A stretch of 23,996 bases of DNA from CALFXN01 sp937957815 (GCA_036788195.1 DAIQNX010000043.1:1-23996), one strand, 5' to 3'. Shown: positions 6,705-14,893, numbered from the stretch's first letter. Numbers and translations: made by a program. The notes: generated by a model from the letters alone, not told the origin.

Positions 6705-8873
6705 TTGAATACGCTTCATTGCTTGCTCATCGCGAAGGAGATCGGTATCGGGCGGGAACAGGTTGCCGCTGCGGCGGAACTGCTTGAGGAAGGCTCCACG
6801 GTTCCGTTCATCGCACGGTACCGGAAGGAAGCGACGGGCTCTCTCGACGAGGTCGCGATCGTTACCATCCGCGACAGACTCGGACAGCTTGCCGAGCTTG
6901 ACAAGCGGCGGGAGGCGGTGCTGCGCTCGCTTGAGGAGCGCGGACTGCTGTCGGACGGTCTCCGGGAGGCGGTCGGGAAGGCGCAGTCGCTTGCGCGGCT
7001 TGAAGATATCTACCTCCCGTTCCGGCCGAAGCGCCGGACGCGGGCGTCGATTGCTGCGGAGAAGGGGCTGGCGCCGCTTGCGGATCTTCTCCTGGAGGCT
7101 GTTGCGGGAAAGAGAGCCGACGTCGATCCCGAGACGGAAGCGCGACGTTTCCTCGATCGGGAAAAGGGAGTAGGCGATCCGGGAGAGGCTCTTGCCGGGG
7201 CACGGGATATCATCGCGGAACGGGCGAGCGAGGATTCGAGAGTACGGGCGTCGCTCAGGGAACTCTTCGCCCGCCGCGCGACGCTTCGATCGAAGGTCGT
7301 GAAGGGGAAAGAGGAGGAGGGGGCGAAGTACCGGGACTACTTCGAGTGGAACGAATCCGTCCGCACAGTCCCGTCCCACAGGATTCTCGCATTGTTCCGC
7401 GGGGAGCGCGAGGGGGCGCTTTCCCTCTCGTTCCTGCCGGCGGAGGAGGAGGGGATCCTGATTATGGAGAGCTTCTTCGTCCCGGGGACAGCCGGAGCCT
7501 CGCGCGCCGCGGAGCAGGTGCGCGAGGCCGTGCGCGACGGCTATGGGCGCCTTGCGGCTCCTTCGATGGAAAACGAACTCAGAGGTGTGCTCAAGCGTAT
7601 CGCGGACGAACAGGCCGTCGTCGTCTTTGCGCGCAACGTCCGCGATGTTCTGATGGAAGCGCCGCTCGGCCAAAAACCCGTTCTTGCGGTCGATCCTGGT
7701 GTCCGGACCGGGTGCAAGCTCGCGATGCTCGATGCGCAGGGATCGTTGCTCGCAACGGATGTGATTTACCTGCAGCGTGGAGACCGCGAAATTTCGGACG
7801 CGGTCAGAAAGGTTCGCGAACTTGCGGAGCGATACGATCCCGAGGCCGTGGCGATTGGAAACGGGACGGCGGGACGTGAAACGGAGAAATTCTTCAGGGA
7901 GCTTTCATTGCCTGGAAATCCCGTCGTTGTATCGGTGAACGAGAGCGGCGCGTCGGTTTATTCGGCATCGGATGCGGCGAGGGAGGAATTCCCGGATCAG
8001 GATCTGACGGTACGGGGTGCCGTGTCGATCGGGCGCAGACTCCAGGATCCGCTCGCGGAACTCGTGAAGATCGATCCGAAGTCTATCGGTGTCGGACAGT
8101 ATCAACACGATGTAGATCCAAAGCTTCTGAAACAGGCGCTCGACGATGTAGTGAGTTCCTGCGTCAACAGCGTCGGCGTCGAGGTCAACACCGCGAGCAG
8201 ACAACTGCTCGCGTCGGTGTCCGGACTGGGATCGGGGCTCGCTGCTGCCATCGTGGCCTACAGGCATGAAAACGGTCCGTTTCGGACGCGATCGGATCTT
8301 CGCAAGGTCCCGCGACTCGGTCCAAAGGCGTTCCAGCAGTCCGCGGGATTTCTGCGTATCCGCGCCGGAGAGCGCCCGCTCGATGCAAGTGCCGTCCACC
8401 CGGAAAACTACGGGATCGTCGAACGAATGGCAGGGGATCTCGGCTGCACGATTGCGGACCTGCTCGGCGACGAATCGACGCGGAGCAAAATCGACATCGA
8501 CCGGTATGTCTGTCCCGAGGCTGGAATTCCGACGCTGCGGGATATCCTCGCTGAGTTGGCGAAGCCCGGACGGGATCCCCGGGCTTCGTTCGAGGCGATC
8601 CCGTTCGCGGAAAATGTCCGGGAGGTCACCGACCTGTCGGCGGGAATGGTATTGACGGGTGTCGTCACGAACGTCACGGCCTTCGGAGCCTTTGTCGACA
8701 TCGGCGTCCACCAGGACGGCCTCGTTCACGTGAGTCAGCTTGCCGATCGCTTCGTTTCGAATGCCGCCGATGTCGTTCGCGCCGGACAGCGTATCCAGGT
8801 GACCGTCCTCGATGTCGATCTTCGGCGGCGACGAATCTCTCTATCGATGAAATCGCAGAAAATGAAGAGCTGA
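6705..8873 (+). CDS. tex: Tex family RNA-binding transcription accessory protein
   Basis: This 722-residue cytoplasmic protein is related to eukaryotic Spt6; Tex proteins bind RNA and influence transcription and stress survival. I place the start at TTG 6705 because CAGGGGGG (6688-6695) lies 9 nt upstream; a TTG at 6675 in the same frame has no ribosome site. The N-terminal Tex region contains STVPFIARYRKEATGSLDEV. A YqgF/RNase-H-like domain begins near KPVLAVDPGVRTGCKLAML (Asp at about 330). Helix-hairpin-helix repeats carry SVSGLGSGLAAAIVAYR and KVPRLGPKAFQQSAGFLRI (about 490-560). A C-terminal S1 domain (about 645-720) contains FGAFVDIGVHQDGLVHVSQL. Size and order are those of bacterial Tex. 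The gene is monocistronic between a terminator and a convergent neighbour. Confidence 0.96.
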   Translation: MNTLHCLLIAKEIGIGREQVAAAAELLEEGSTVPFIARYRKEATGSLDEVAIVTIRDRLGQLAELDKRREAVLRSLEERGLLSDGLREAVGKAQSLARLEDIYLPFRPKRRTRASIAAEKGLAPLADLLLEAVAGKRADVDPETEARRFLDREKGVGDPGEALAGARDIIAERASEDSRVRASLRELFARRATLRSKVVKGKEEEGAKYRDYFEWNESVRTVPSHRILALFRGEREGALSLSFLPAEEEGILIMESFFVPGTAGASRAAEQVREAVRDGYGRLAAPSMENELRGVLKRIADEQAVVVFARNVRDVLMEAPLGQKPVLAVDPGVRTGCKLAMLDAQGSLLATDVIYLQRGDREISDAVRKVRELAERYDPEAVAIGNGTAGRETEKFFRELSLPGNPVVVSVNESGASVYSASDAAREEFPDQDLTVRGAVSIGRRLQDPLAELVKIDPKSIGVGQYQHDVDPKLLKQALDDVVSSCVNSVGVEVNTASRQLLASVSGLGSGLAAAIVAYRHENGPFRTRSDLRKVPRLGPKAFQQSAGFLRIRAGERPLDASAVHPENYGIVERMAGDLGCTIADLLGDESTRSKIDIDRYVCPEAGIPTLRDILAELAKPGRDPRASFEAIPFAENVREVTDLSAGMVLTGVVTNVTAFGAFVDIGVHQDGLVHVSQLADRFVSNAADVVRAGQRIQVTVLDVDLRRRRISLSMKSQKMKS

Positions 8874-8896
8874 GAACGCGGGCGGGGTTCTCCTTT
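8872..8896 (+). terminator. Possible weak terminator after tex
   Basis: GAGAAC (8872-8877) and GTTCTC (8887-8892) form a 6-bp stem with a 9-nt loop, followed by CTTTC. It overlaps the tex stop, lies between convergent genes and lacks a good U-tract. Confidence 0.35.
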
Positions 8897-8920
8897 CAAA
8901 GCGTGGGATCCGGTTTCCCG

Positions 8921-10648
8921 TCAGGCGGGCGTCCGCGGTGCGCGATCGTTTTCCGTTCCGTAGCCTTCGGCGATGGCCCGCAGAAGAATCTCGGTCTCGG
9001 CCATGTTCTCGCCGAGACGACAGGCGATCTCCTGAACGGTGGCGAGATTTTTCCGGATGACTTCTTCGGCCCTGTGGGCGATCTGGTCCCTGCGGAGTTC
9101 GCGCCTCGTGACATCGAGAATGACCGCGCCGACAGTCTGATGTGGTTCGATCGAAAAGATCGTGATTTCGAAAAGCTGCTCCCCGAGCGCGAAATGATCG
9201 AAATGGATGTCGCGGTCGGTTTCGAGGACACCCCGGAAGATATTCGCGATGGCAGGGGCGAGCTTTTCGATGTCGGCGCCGCGCAACCCGTCGGTCGTCA
9301 GGTAGAGCGCCCGGATCTCCTCGCCCATGAGGGCGGCGAACCGTTCGTTGCACTCGACGATCGAGAGGTTCTGGTCGACGATCGCCACGCCGGACGGCAT
9401 GCATCGCAGGATGGCGTTTGCTTTTTTCTGCGCTTTTTTGCGCATATAGGAGACGCACATCGTAACCTCGGCGCTTCCGCGAAGCAATGCCCTCGCGAAC
9501 TCCCGACAGGTGTCGTAGCCGCATCCGCCGCAGTTCATCTCGTCTTCCTTCCTGATCTTGCCGACGAGTCGGAGCGCGCCGAGTATCTCTTCCTCGGTGA
9601 CCGGAACATCGGGAAGAGCCGCCGGCGCGAAGTGTTCTCCCGGATCGATCCGATTCGTCCTTCCGGAGGCTTCCGAAAGATTCCCCGCACGCTTTTTGAC
9701 GTCCATCCACCGCGCGAACGCCGGACGGGAAGACGCGGACGCGGGACCGTTGATGCACCCTCCGGTGCAGGCGAGGCACTCCGCGAAGACCGGGGCGTCA
9801 AACCGTTCGGGACGGACATCCTCGAGAGCCAGACGGATCGTGTCGAGCCCGGAGAGCGTGACGAACCTGACGTCCCGGCAGCGACCCGACGCGCGGATCG
9901 TATCGTTCATGCCACCCTCGGCGGGGTAGTGCGTCCCCTCTTCGGCCGAATACGGAAAGAAAGTTCCGTCGCTTTCGGGAAACGTCAGGGGATCGACGGA
10001 ATCCTCTTCGAGCCACTTCCGGAGGTCTTCGAAGGTTAGAGCCGCGTCGAGAGCCTCGGGGTGCATCTCCGCCTCCCACTTTTTCGCGATACACGGGCCG
10101 ATGAAGACGATCGCGGCGTCGGTCTCGATGGTGCGTCTCAGAAGATGGCAGTGTGCGACGAGCGGCGACGAGACGGACGTCAGCGACGGGACGAGCCGAG
10201 GCTGGTGCGTGACGATATAGCGGACGAAGCTCGGGCACGCCGTCGAGAGATAAAGTCCGGGCTTCGCGGTTTCCAGAATCTGCGAGACGCGCGCGGAAAC
10301 CTCCTGGGCTCCGAGCGCCGTTTCGCCGACGGCCGTGAAACCGAGGCGACGCAGAGCGGCTACGAGATGGAAAGGAGAGACCTCGGGAAAGACTCCGACC
10401 CATGAAGGGGCCACGGAAGCATAGACAGGCCTTCCGGAGGCGACGAGTTCGCGGACGGGCCGGAGATCGTCGCGGATCCTCTTGGCCCCCACGGGGCACA
10501 CGGTGACGCACCTGCCGCAGAGGACGCAGCTCTCGGGAATCACGCGGGCATGACCGTTGCGGACCTCGATGGCCTTCATGGGGCACGCACGGACGCACTT
10601 GTAGCAATCCTGGCAGTCGTTGACGACCGTATGGACCGAAAAAGTCAT
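8921..10648 (-). CDS. Sensory-type [FeFe] hydrogenase with C-terminal PAS domain (HydS-like)
   Basis: This 575-residue cytoplasmic protein is probably an H2 or redox sensor rather than a catalytic hydrogenase. Start ATG 10648 follows GGAGGGGG. Two [4Fe-4S] ferredoxin motifs come first: C12-C15-C18-C22 and C41-C44-C47-C51. The H-cluster domain follows with all four cluster cysteines: C138 (STACPSF), C186 (GPCIAKK), and C294 and C298 (ECLACTGGCINGP). The cysteine that relays protons in catalytic enzymes (TSCCP) is Ala137 here, as described for sensory group C/D [FeFe] hydrogenases. A four-Cys motif (C373, C376, C381, C398; CGGCGYDTC) resembles the small Fe-S domain of this subgroup, and a PAS domain spans about 408-515. 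A helical tail replaces any kinase or cyclase output, so a partner protein must carry the signal. It is divergent from the sensor kinase gene. Confidence 0.9.
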   Translation of the reverse strand: MTFSVHTVVNDCQDCYKCVRACPMKAIEVRNGHARVIPESCVLCGRCVTVCPVGAKRIRDDLRPVRELVASGRPVYASVAPSWVGVFPEVSPFHLVAALRRLGFTAVGETALGAQEVSARVSQILETAKPGLYLSTACPSFVRYIVTHQPRLVPSLTSVSSPLVAHCHLLRRTIETDAAIVFIGPCIAKKWEAEMHPEALDAALTFEDLRKWLEEDSVDPLTFPESDGTFFPYSAEEGTHYPAEGGMNDTIRASGRCRDVRFVTLSGLDTIRLALEDVRPERFDAPVFAECLACTGGCINGPASASSRPAFARWMDVKKRAGNLSEASGRTNRIDPGEHFAPAALPDVPVTEEEILGALRLVGKIRKEDEMNCGGCGYDTCREFARALLRGSAEVTMCVSYMRKKAQKKANAILRCMPSGVAIVDQNLSIVECNERFAALMGEEIRALYLTTDGLRGADIEKLAPAIANIFRGVLETDRDIHFDHFALGEQLFEITIFSIEPHQTVGAVILDVTRRELRRDQIAHRAEEVIRKNLATVQEIACRLGENMAETEILLRAIAEGYGTENDRAPRTPA

Positions 10649-10679
10649 GGAATCCCCCTCCGTCTTCATCCGGCGATAT

Positions 10680-10708
10680 ACGATACGAAACGCGTTCCGG
10701 TTCGTCAA
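10680..10708 (-). promoter_or_regulatory. Predicted promoter of the sensory hydrogenase gene
   Basis: On the minus strand TTGACG (10708-10703), a 17-nt spacer and TATCGT (10685-10680) sit about 32 nt upstream of the start codon. This is a near-consensus -35 with optimal spacing and gives a short leader. Confidence 0.6.
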
Positions 10709-10715
10709 GGAACGG

Positions 10716-10729
10716 CCTGTTCAAACAGG
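10716..10729. promoter_or_regulatory. Inverted repeat between divergent promoters (candidate shared operator)
   Basis: CCTGTT-CA-AACAGG is a perfect 6+6 inverted repeat. It lies almost midway between the -35 box of the hydrogenase promoter (10703-10708) and that of the kinase promoter (10735-10740). The position suits one regulator acting on both promoters. The regulator is unknown. Confidence 0.5.
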
Positions 10730-10734
10730 GGACG

Positions 10735-10762
10735 TTGGCCCGGATGTACGATTCGATATGAT
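10735..10762 (+). promoter_or_regulatory. Predicted promoter of the sensor kinase operon
   Basis: TTGGCC (10735-10740), a 16-nt spacer and TATGAT (10757-10762) read towards the kinase gene and leave a leader of roughly 80 nt. A 6+6 inverted repeat (TATTCT 10762-10767, AGAATA 10776-10781) overlaps the expected transcription start. Confidence 0.55.
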
Positions 10763-10850
10763 ATTCTTACACAACAGAATACGCGAAAGCGGGGGAATAC
10801 GCGGACGAATGTGGACTTCCGTGAGGCGGCTCCTGAAGGAATGTTCTCCG

Positions 10851-12425
10851 ATGCGGATCCGGACCAAAATGGCCCTCGCGGGGATCGCCTTCTGGTGTGC
10901 GGGGCTTCTTGCCGCAGGTTTTTTTCTCGGACCGGCCATGACGGGACAGTTCGAAACGCGACTCGGAGAGAACGCGAAAAACGTCGCCCTGTCTGTCTCG
11001 GAAATTCCGGACATCCAGCGCGCGGTGGGCGAAAAGGGCGGAGAGCGGATCATCCTGCCGATAGCCGAACGCATCCGGGAAAAGACCGGAGCGGAATACG
11101 TCGTCGTGTTCGACATGAACGGCATTCGCTACTCGCACCCCGTTCCGGATCGCATCGGAAAACCGTTCGTCGGAGGCGACGAGGGGCTTGTCCTTCACGG
11201 AGAGACGTATGTCTCCAAGGCCGTCGGGACACTCGGTCCGTCGATGCGTGCGTTTACCCCCATCTACCGCGACGGGACGCAGGTCGGCGCCGTCGCGGTC
11301 GGGATTCTGCTGAGCGATGTCCGGCGGAGCCTCGGGGTTCTCGAGCACTTCCTCGTGACCGCCCTGATCCTCGGACTTCTCGTGGGGGCCTGCGGCGTCG
11401 CGTTCCTCGCATCGAGCATCAAGCGCGTCATGGGTGGTCTGGAACCCTACGAGATCGTCCGCGTGACCAGAGAGCTCGACGGGATCATCGAATCCGTTCC
11501 CGAGGGGATCGTCTCGGTTGACTCCGGCGGACGCGTCAGCCTTATGAACGGCGCGGCGAGAGACCTCCTGAGCGTCATGTCGGACCCGATCGGAAGACCG
11601 GTCGAGGATGTCATTCCGAACACGAGGCTGCCGGTCGTCCTCGCGACCGGAAAGGCGGAACTCGAACAGGAGCAGCTTCTCCGGGGATCGAGAGTCCTCA
11701 CGAACCGCGTCCCGATCCTGTCGGACGGGAAGGTCGTCGGAGCGATCGCGAGCTTTCGAGATATGACGGACGTCCTTTCGCTCGCCGAGGAACTGACGGG
11801 AGTCAAACGCTACGTGGAGGCTCTCCGGGCTCGGAACCACGAGTTCCTCAACCGGCTCCAGACGATCTCCGGCCTGATCCAGCTCGGTGAAAGCGGCCGC
11901 GCCGTCGAATTCATCTCGAGCGTCGTCGAATCGCACCAGTCGCTGCTGTCATTCATCGCGCGGCGTATCAGGAATCCCGCGGTCGGCGGAATTCTCCTCG
12001 GGAAAAACAGCAGGTGCCGCGAACTCGGGATCCGGTTCGAGATCGATCCCGACAGTATGCTCGAGTCCCGTTCGGAACCGGGAGACCAGATCCTTGTGAC
12101 GGTCGTCGGAAATCTCCTCGACAACGCGGTCGAAGCGGTCATCGCGAGGACGGACGGGGCGGAGAGAAAGGTGGAGTTCTCCGTGTTCGACGAATCGCGA
12201 AAAATCCTGATATCCGTGAAAGACACGGGAGTCGGAATCCCCGAGGACGTCACGCGGCGGATCTTCGAACCCGGCTTCTCGACGAAAGGGCTCGAACGGG
12301 GCTACGGCCTCTTCAACCTCAGGAATTCGGTCGAATCCGTCGGAGGCGACGTGTCTGCCGCATGTGTTCCGGGGGAAGGATGCGAGTTCGTCGTCTGTCT
12401 TCCGTACGGGGAGGGAGGAGAATGA
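10851..12425 (+). CDS. CitA/DcuS-like sensor histidine kinase
   Basis: This 524-residue membrane sensor kinase belongs to the family that detects citrate, fumarate or other organic acids. I choose ATG 10851 because GAAGGA lies 10 nt upstream and the protein then begins MRIRTKMALAG, just before its first membrane helix (about 8-28); ATG 10809 in the same frame is possible. A periplasmic PAS-like sensor (about 30-165) has YSHPVPDRIGKPF and RAFTPIYRDGTQVGAVAVGI, a typical CitA/DcuS pattern. A second helix (about 167-190), a cytoplasmic PAS (about 205-310) and a DHp segment with NHEFLNRLQTISGLIQL (phospho-acceptor H330) follow. The HATPase domain shows NLLDNAVEA, DTGVGIP and GYGLFNL. The response regulator gene overlaps its stop by 4 nt. 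Confidence 0.93.
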   Translation: MRIRTKMALAGIAFWCAGLLAAGFFLGPAMTGQFETRLGENAKNVALSVSEIPDIQRAVGEKGGERIILPIAERIREKTGAEYVVVFDMNGIRYSHPVPDRIGKPFVGGDEGLVLHGETYVSKAVGTLGPSMRAFTPIYRDGTQVGAVAVGILLSDVRRSLGVLEHFLVTALILGLLVGACGVAFLASSIKRVMGGLEPYEIVRVTRELDGIIESVPEGIVSVDSGGRVSLMNGAARDLLSVMSDPIGRPVEDVIPNTRLPVVLATGKAELEQEQLLRGSRVLTNRVPILSDGKVVGAIASFRDMTDVLSLAEELTGVKRYVEALRARNHEFLNRLQTISGLIQLGESGRAVEFISSVVESHQSLLSFIARRIRNPAVGGILLGKNSRCRELGIRFEIDPDSMLESRSEPGDQILVTVVGNLLDNAVEAVIARTDGAERKVEFSVFDESRKILISVKDTGVGIPEDVTRRIFEPGFSTKGLERGYGLFNLRNSVESVGGDVSAACVPGEGCEFVVCLPYGEGGE

Positions 12426-13147
12426 AACCCGACGTGAAACCGATCCGGGTGCTGATCGCCGAGGACGACCCGATGGTGACGGACATCCAGAAACAGTTCG
12501 TCCACGCCGTTCCGGGATTCCGCGTCGTCGGCGCCGCGCCGAACGGAACGAAGGCGCTCGAGATCCTTGAACGCTCCGTCGTCGATCTCCTCATCCTCGA
12601 CCTGTATATGCCCGAGAAAGACGGCCTCGCGACGCTCGAACGCCTCCGCGACCTGCGAAGGAGCGTGGACGTCGTGATCGTCTCCGCCGCCCACGAGGTG
12701 GCGATGGTCAAGGACGTCCTTCGTTTCGGCGTTTTCGACTATATTCTCAAGCCATTCACCTTCGAGCGATTCAAGGCGGCGCTGACGGCGTACCGGGACC
12801 TGAGCCGGAAAATCCTCTCCGGAAGCGGCGAGTGCAGCCAGGAGGATATCGACCGCTTCTTCCTGCTCCGCAACAGAAAGAACATCCTGGCCGGGATGCC
12901 GAAGGGCCTCAACGCGGGAACGCTCGCGAGGATCGAGGCCTTCCTCGGTGAGTCGGCCACTTCGCTTTCCTCCGAGGATGTCGCGGCGCAGACGGGAATC
13001 TCGCGGGTGACGGCACGGAGGTATCTCGAATATCTCGTGGCGGCGGGCAGGGCGGATGTCCAGCGCCAGTACCGTGAAATAGGGCGCCCCGTTCACGTCT
13101 ACTCGCTCATCGCGCAGGAAGAGGAGAAAGGACCATCCGCTTTTTGA
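12422..13147 (+). CDS. CitB/DcuR-like response regulator
   Basis: This 241-residue DNA-binding regulator is partner of the preceding kinase, with which it shares an ATGA overlap. The receiver domain (about 1-125) has the acidic pair D15-D16, phospho-acceptor D60 in LLILDLYMPEKDG, the Ser of VIVSAAHE and the Lys of ILKPF. The C-terminal part (about 165-235) contains a helix-turn-helix (SSEDVAAQTGISRVTARRYLEYLV) followed by a wing, as in CitB, DcuR and DctR. That family usually activates genes for uptake of the acid sensed by the kinase. The next gene is dctP of a TRAP transporter, and a perfect inverted repeat lies directly upstream of its promoter, so this is the obvious candidate target (inference). 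Confidence 0.93.
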   Translation: MKPDVKPIRVLIAEDDPMVTDIQKQFVHAVPGFRVVGAAPNGTKALEILERSVVDLLILDLYMPEKDGLATLERLRDLRRSVDVVIVSAAHEVAMVKDVLRFGVFDYILKPFTFERFKAALTAYRDLSRKILSGSGECSQEDIDRFFLLRNRKNILAGMPKGLNAGTLARIEAFLGESATSLSSEDVAAQTGISRVTARRYLEYLVAAGRADVQRQYREIGRPVHVYSLIAQEEEKGPSAF

Positions 13148-13241
13148 ACACTTTCGGTCTTTTTCCGGAAAGCTGCCGGGCCATGACGGCGACGACTCCG
13201 GAATTCCCGCCCCGTTTCCGCTACTGAACGAAACTGTTCTC

Positions 13242-13262
13242 ATTCGGACAGAACGTCCGAAT
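13242..13262. promoter_or_regulatory. Perfect 8+8 inverted repeat upstream of the second TRAP promoter (candidate operator)
   Basis: ATTCGGAC (13242-13249), a 5-nt spacer and GTCCGAAT (13255-13262) form a perfect dyad ending 3 nt before a predicted -35 box. This is where an activator such as the preceding CitB/DcuR-like regulator would bind. The link to that protein is inferred from position only. Confidence 0.55.
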
Positions 13263-13265
13263 ACT

Positions 13266-13295
13266 TTGCAAAAACAGAAAAAAGATTCAATAATT
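13266..13295 (+). promoter_or_regulatory. Predicted promoter of the second TRAP operon
   Basis: TTGCAA (13266-13271) and ATAATT (13290-13295) are 18 nt apart, with AATAAT one base earlier as an alternative. The surrounding AT-rich stretch stands out from the GC-rich genes. The leader of about 60 nt contains a small hairpin (CCCGGC 13303-13308 with GCCGGG 13315-13320). Confidence 0.5.
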
Positions 13296-13360
13296 GAGTC
13301 GCCCCGGCGGTCGCGCCGGGAGACGAGACCCTCACTTTCACGAAGGAGCGTGACAGACCC

Positions 13361-14335
13361 ATGAAACGCGGAATGAGATTGCTGTTTCTTGCGGGAGCCC
13401 TCGTTCTCGGAATCGCGGTCGCGGCGAACGCTGCGGATTTCGTCTTCAAGCTCGGACACATAGCCGATCCGGAGAACCCCTACGCGAAGGGCGCGGAAAA
13501 GTTCGCCCAGCTCGTCAAGGAAAAGACGGGCGGAAAGGTCGAGATCCAGGTCTTCCCGAGCAGCCAGCTCGGCAATCAGCGCGACCTCGTCGAAGGGACG
13601 CAGTTCGGGACGATCGACTTCACGATGACGAGCACCGCGGTCCTCGGGAACTTCCTTCCGCAGGTCGCGGTCTTCGATCTTCCGTTCATCTTCCGCGACG
13701 TGCAGCACGCGTACAAGGCGCTCGATACGGTCGGAATGGAGATCGCGCAGAAGCTGCAGGGAATGAAGCTTCTCGCCTACTACGAGAATGGCGTTCGTCA
13801 CATGACCAACAGCAAGCATCCGATCCGGAAGCCCGAAGACATGAAAGGACTCAAGATCAGGGTCATGGAGCAGCCGATCTATATCGAGATGATGAAGGCC
13901 CTCGGGGCCAACCCGACGCCGATGGCGTTCGGAGAGCTCTTCACGGCGCTGCAGCAGGGCGTCGTCGACGGGCAGGAGAATCCCGCGGCCCATATCTACA
14001 CGGCGCGGTTCTTCGAGGTACAGAAGTATATCTCCCTAACGGGACACACCTATTCCGCCGAGCCCATGCTCGTGAGTCTCACGGCATGGAACAAGCTTCC
14101 GAAAGACCTCCAGGACAAGGTCCAGGAAGCGGCGAACGAATCGAGGGACTGGCAGCGCGATCTGTGCCGCCAGCTCGAAGAGGGCTACTGGAAGAAGATC
14201 CAGGAGAGCGGCAAGAGCGAGATCAACCGTGATGTCGACATGAAGGCCTTCGCGGATGCGACGCGCGGCGTATGGACGAAGTTCGAGCAGAAGGTCGGCA
14301 GGGAGAACATCGAGAAGATCGTCGCAACGAAATAA
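13361..14335 (+). CDS. dctP: TRAP transporter solute-binding protein (DctP family), second system
   Basis: This 324-residue periplasmic receptor belongs to a second TRAP transporter. Start ATG 13361 follows AAGGAG (13343-13348), a rather long 12-nt gap. A signal peptide with likely cleavage at ANA-AD (about residue 25) precedes the DctP fold. Signatures are FPSSQLGNQRDLVEG, MKGLKIRV with the carboxylate-contacting Arg (R167), and FGELFTALQQGVVDGQENP. It shares most of these motifs with the first DctP of the window but differs in the ligand-facing loops, so the two systems probably take different acids. Control by the adjacent two-component system is likely from gene order. The ligand is not deducible. 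Confidence 0.96.
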   Translation: MKRGMRLLFLAGALVLGIAVAANAADFVFKLGHIADPENPYAKGAEKFAQLVKEKTGGKVEIQVFPSSQLGNQRDLVEGTQFGTIDFTMTSTAVLGNFLPQVAVFDLPFIFRDVQHAYKALDTVGMEIAQKLQGMKLLAYYENGVRHMTNSKHPIRKPEDMKGLKIRVMEQPIYIEMMKALGANPTPMAFGELFTALQQGVVDGQENPAAHIYTARFFEVQKYISLTGHTYSAEPMLVSLTAWNKLPKDLQDKVQEAANESRDWQRDLCRQLEEGYWKKIQESGKSEINRDVDMKAFADATRGVWTKFEQKVGRENIEKIVATK

Positions 14336-14353
14336 AACAGGAGTGAGGAAAGC

Positions 14354-14390
14354 GGCGGGGGACGTTTCCGGGAGGAGACGTCCGTCCGCC
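14354..14390 (+). other. Hairpin in the dctP-dctQ spacer of the second TRAP operon
   Basis: GGCGG (14354-14358) plus GACGT (14361-14365) can pair with ACGTC (14378-14382) plus CCGCC (14386-14390). There is no U-tract. It may protect the 3' end of dctP mRNA or reduce read-through into dctQM. Confidence 0.4.
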
Positions 14391-14416
14391 GTTTCCGTCT
14401 CCGGGGAGGTGAGCGC

Positions 14417-14893
14417 GTGCAGCGTATTCTGGATTTCGTCGACTCCGTTCTCCAAAAGATCGTCATCGGGACGATGGCCTTCATGCTTTTCTTTACGTTC
14501 ATCCAGGTTGTCGCCCGGTACCTGTTCCAGAGTTCCCTCGTGTTCTCCGAGGAACTCTCGCGGTATCTCTTCGTCTGGACCGTCTTCCTCGGGCTTCCCG
14601 TCGTCGCGAAGCGAGGCGGCCACATGGCCGTGACGGCTGTGAGCGGGAAGCTCAGGGGGCATGCCGCACGGATCGTCTCCGTCGCGGCGTACGTCGTCAG
14701 TATCGCCTTTATGATCCTGATGATCGTTCAGGGCGTCGGGATGGTCGAGAGGACATCCCAGCAGCTTTCGCCCGCTATGGAGATCCGCATGTCCCTCGTT
14801 TACCTCGCGATTCCCATCGGGTGCTTCTTCATGGCCGTCAGGATGATTGCGGATCTCGTCGGGCTCCTTCGCGGGAAGGGAGAATCCGCATGA
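14417..14893 (+). CDS. dctQ: TRAP transporter small permease subunit (DctQ family), second system
   Basis: This 158-residue inner-membrane protein has four predicted helices (about residues 12-32, 45-63, 85-107, 125-148). The GTG start at 14417 follows GGGGAGG (about 14403-14409). The DctQ pattern is VVARYLFQSSLVFSEELSRY, then LFVWTVFLGLPVVAKRGGHM. It overlaps dctM by ATGA. The spacer from dctP is 81 nt and holds a hairpin, unlike the first TRAP system, where dctQ follows after 3 nt. Confidence 0.94.
   Translation: MQRILDFVDSVLQKIVIGTMAFMLFFTFIQVVARYLFQSSLVFSEELSRYLFVWTVFLGLPVVAKRGGHMAVTAVSGKLRGHAARIVSVAAYVVSIAFMILMIVQGVGMVERTSQQLSPAMEIRMSLVYLAIPIGCFFMAVRMIADLVGLLRGKGESA

Noticed and set aside
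10620..10850. N-terminal extension of the sensor kinase frame by 77 codons
   Set aside because: It would overlap the divergent hydrogenase gene's start region and both predicted promoters, and has no ribosome site. The GAAGGA-preceded ATG at 10851 gives a normal CitA/DcuS length.
13255..13270. Possible sigma54 (-24/-12) promoter before the second dctP, because of TTTGCA
   Set aside because: The required GG is absent at the correct distance upstream of the GC element, so a sigma70-type promoter fits better.
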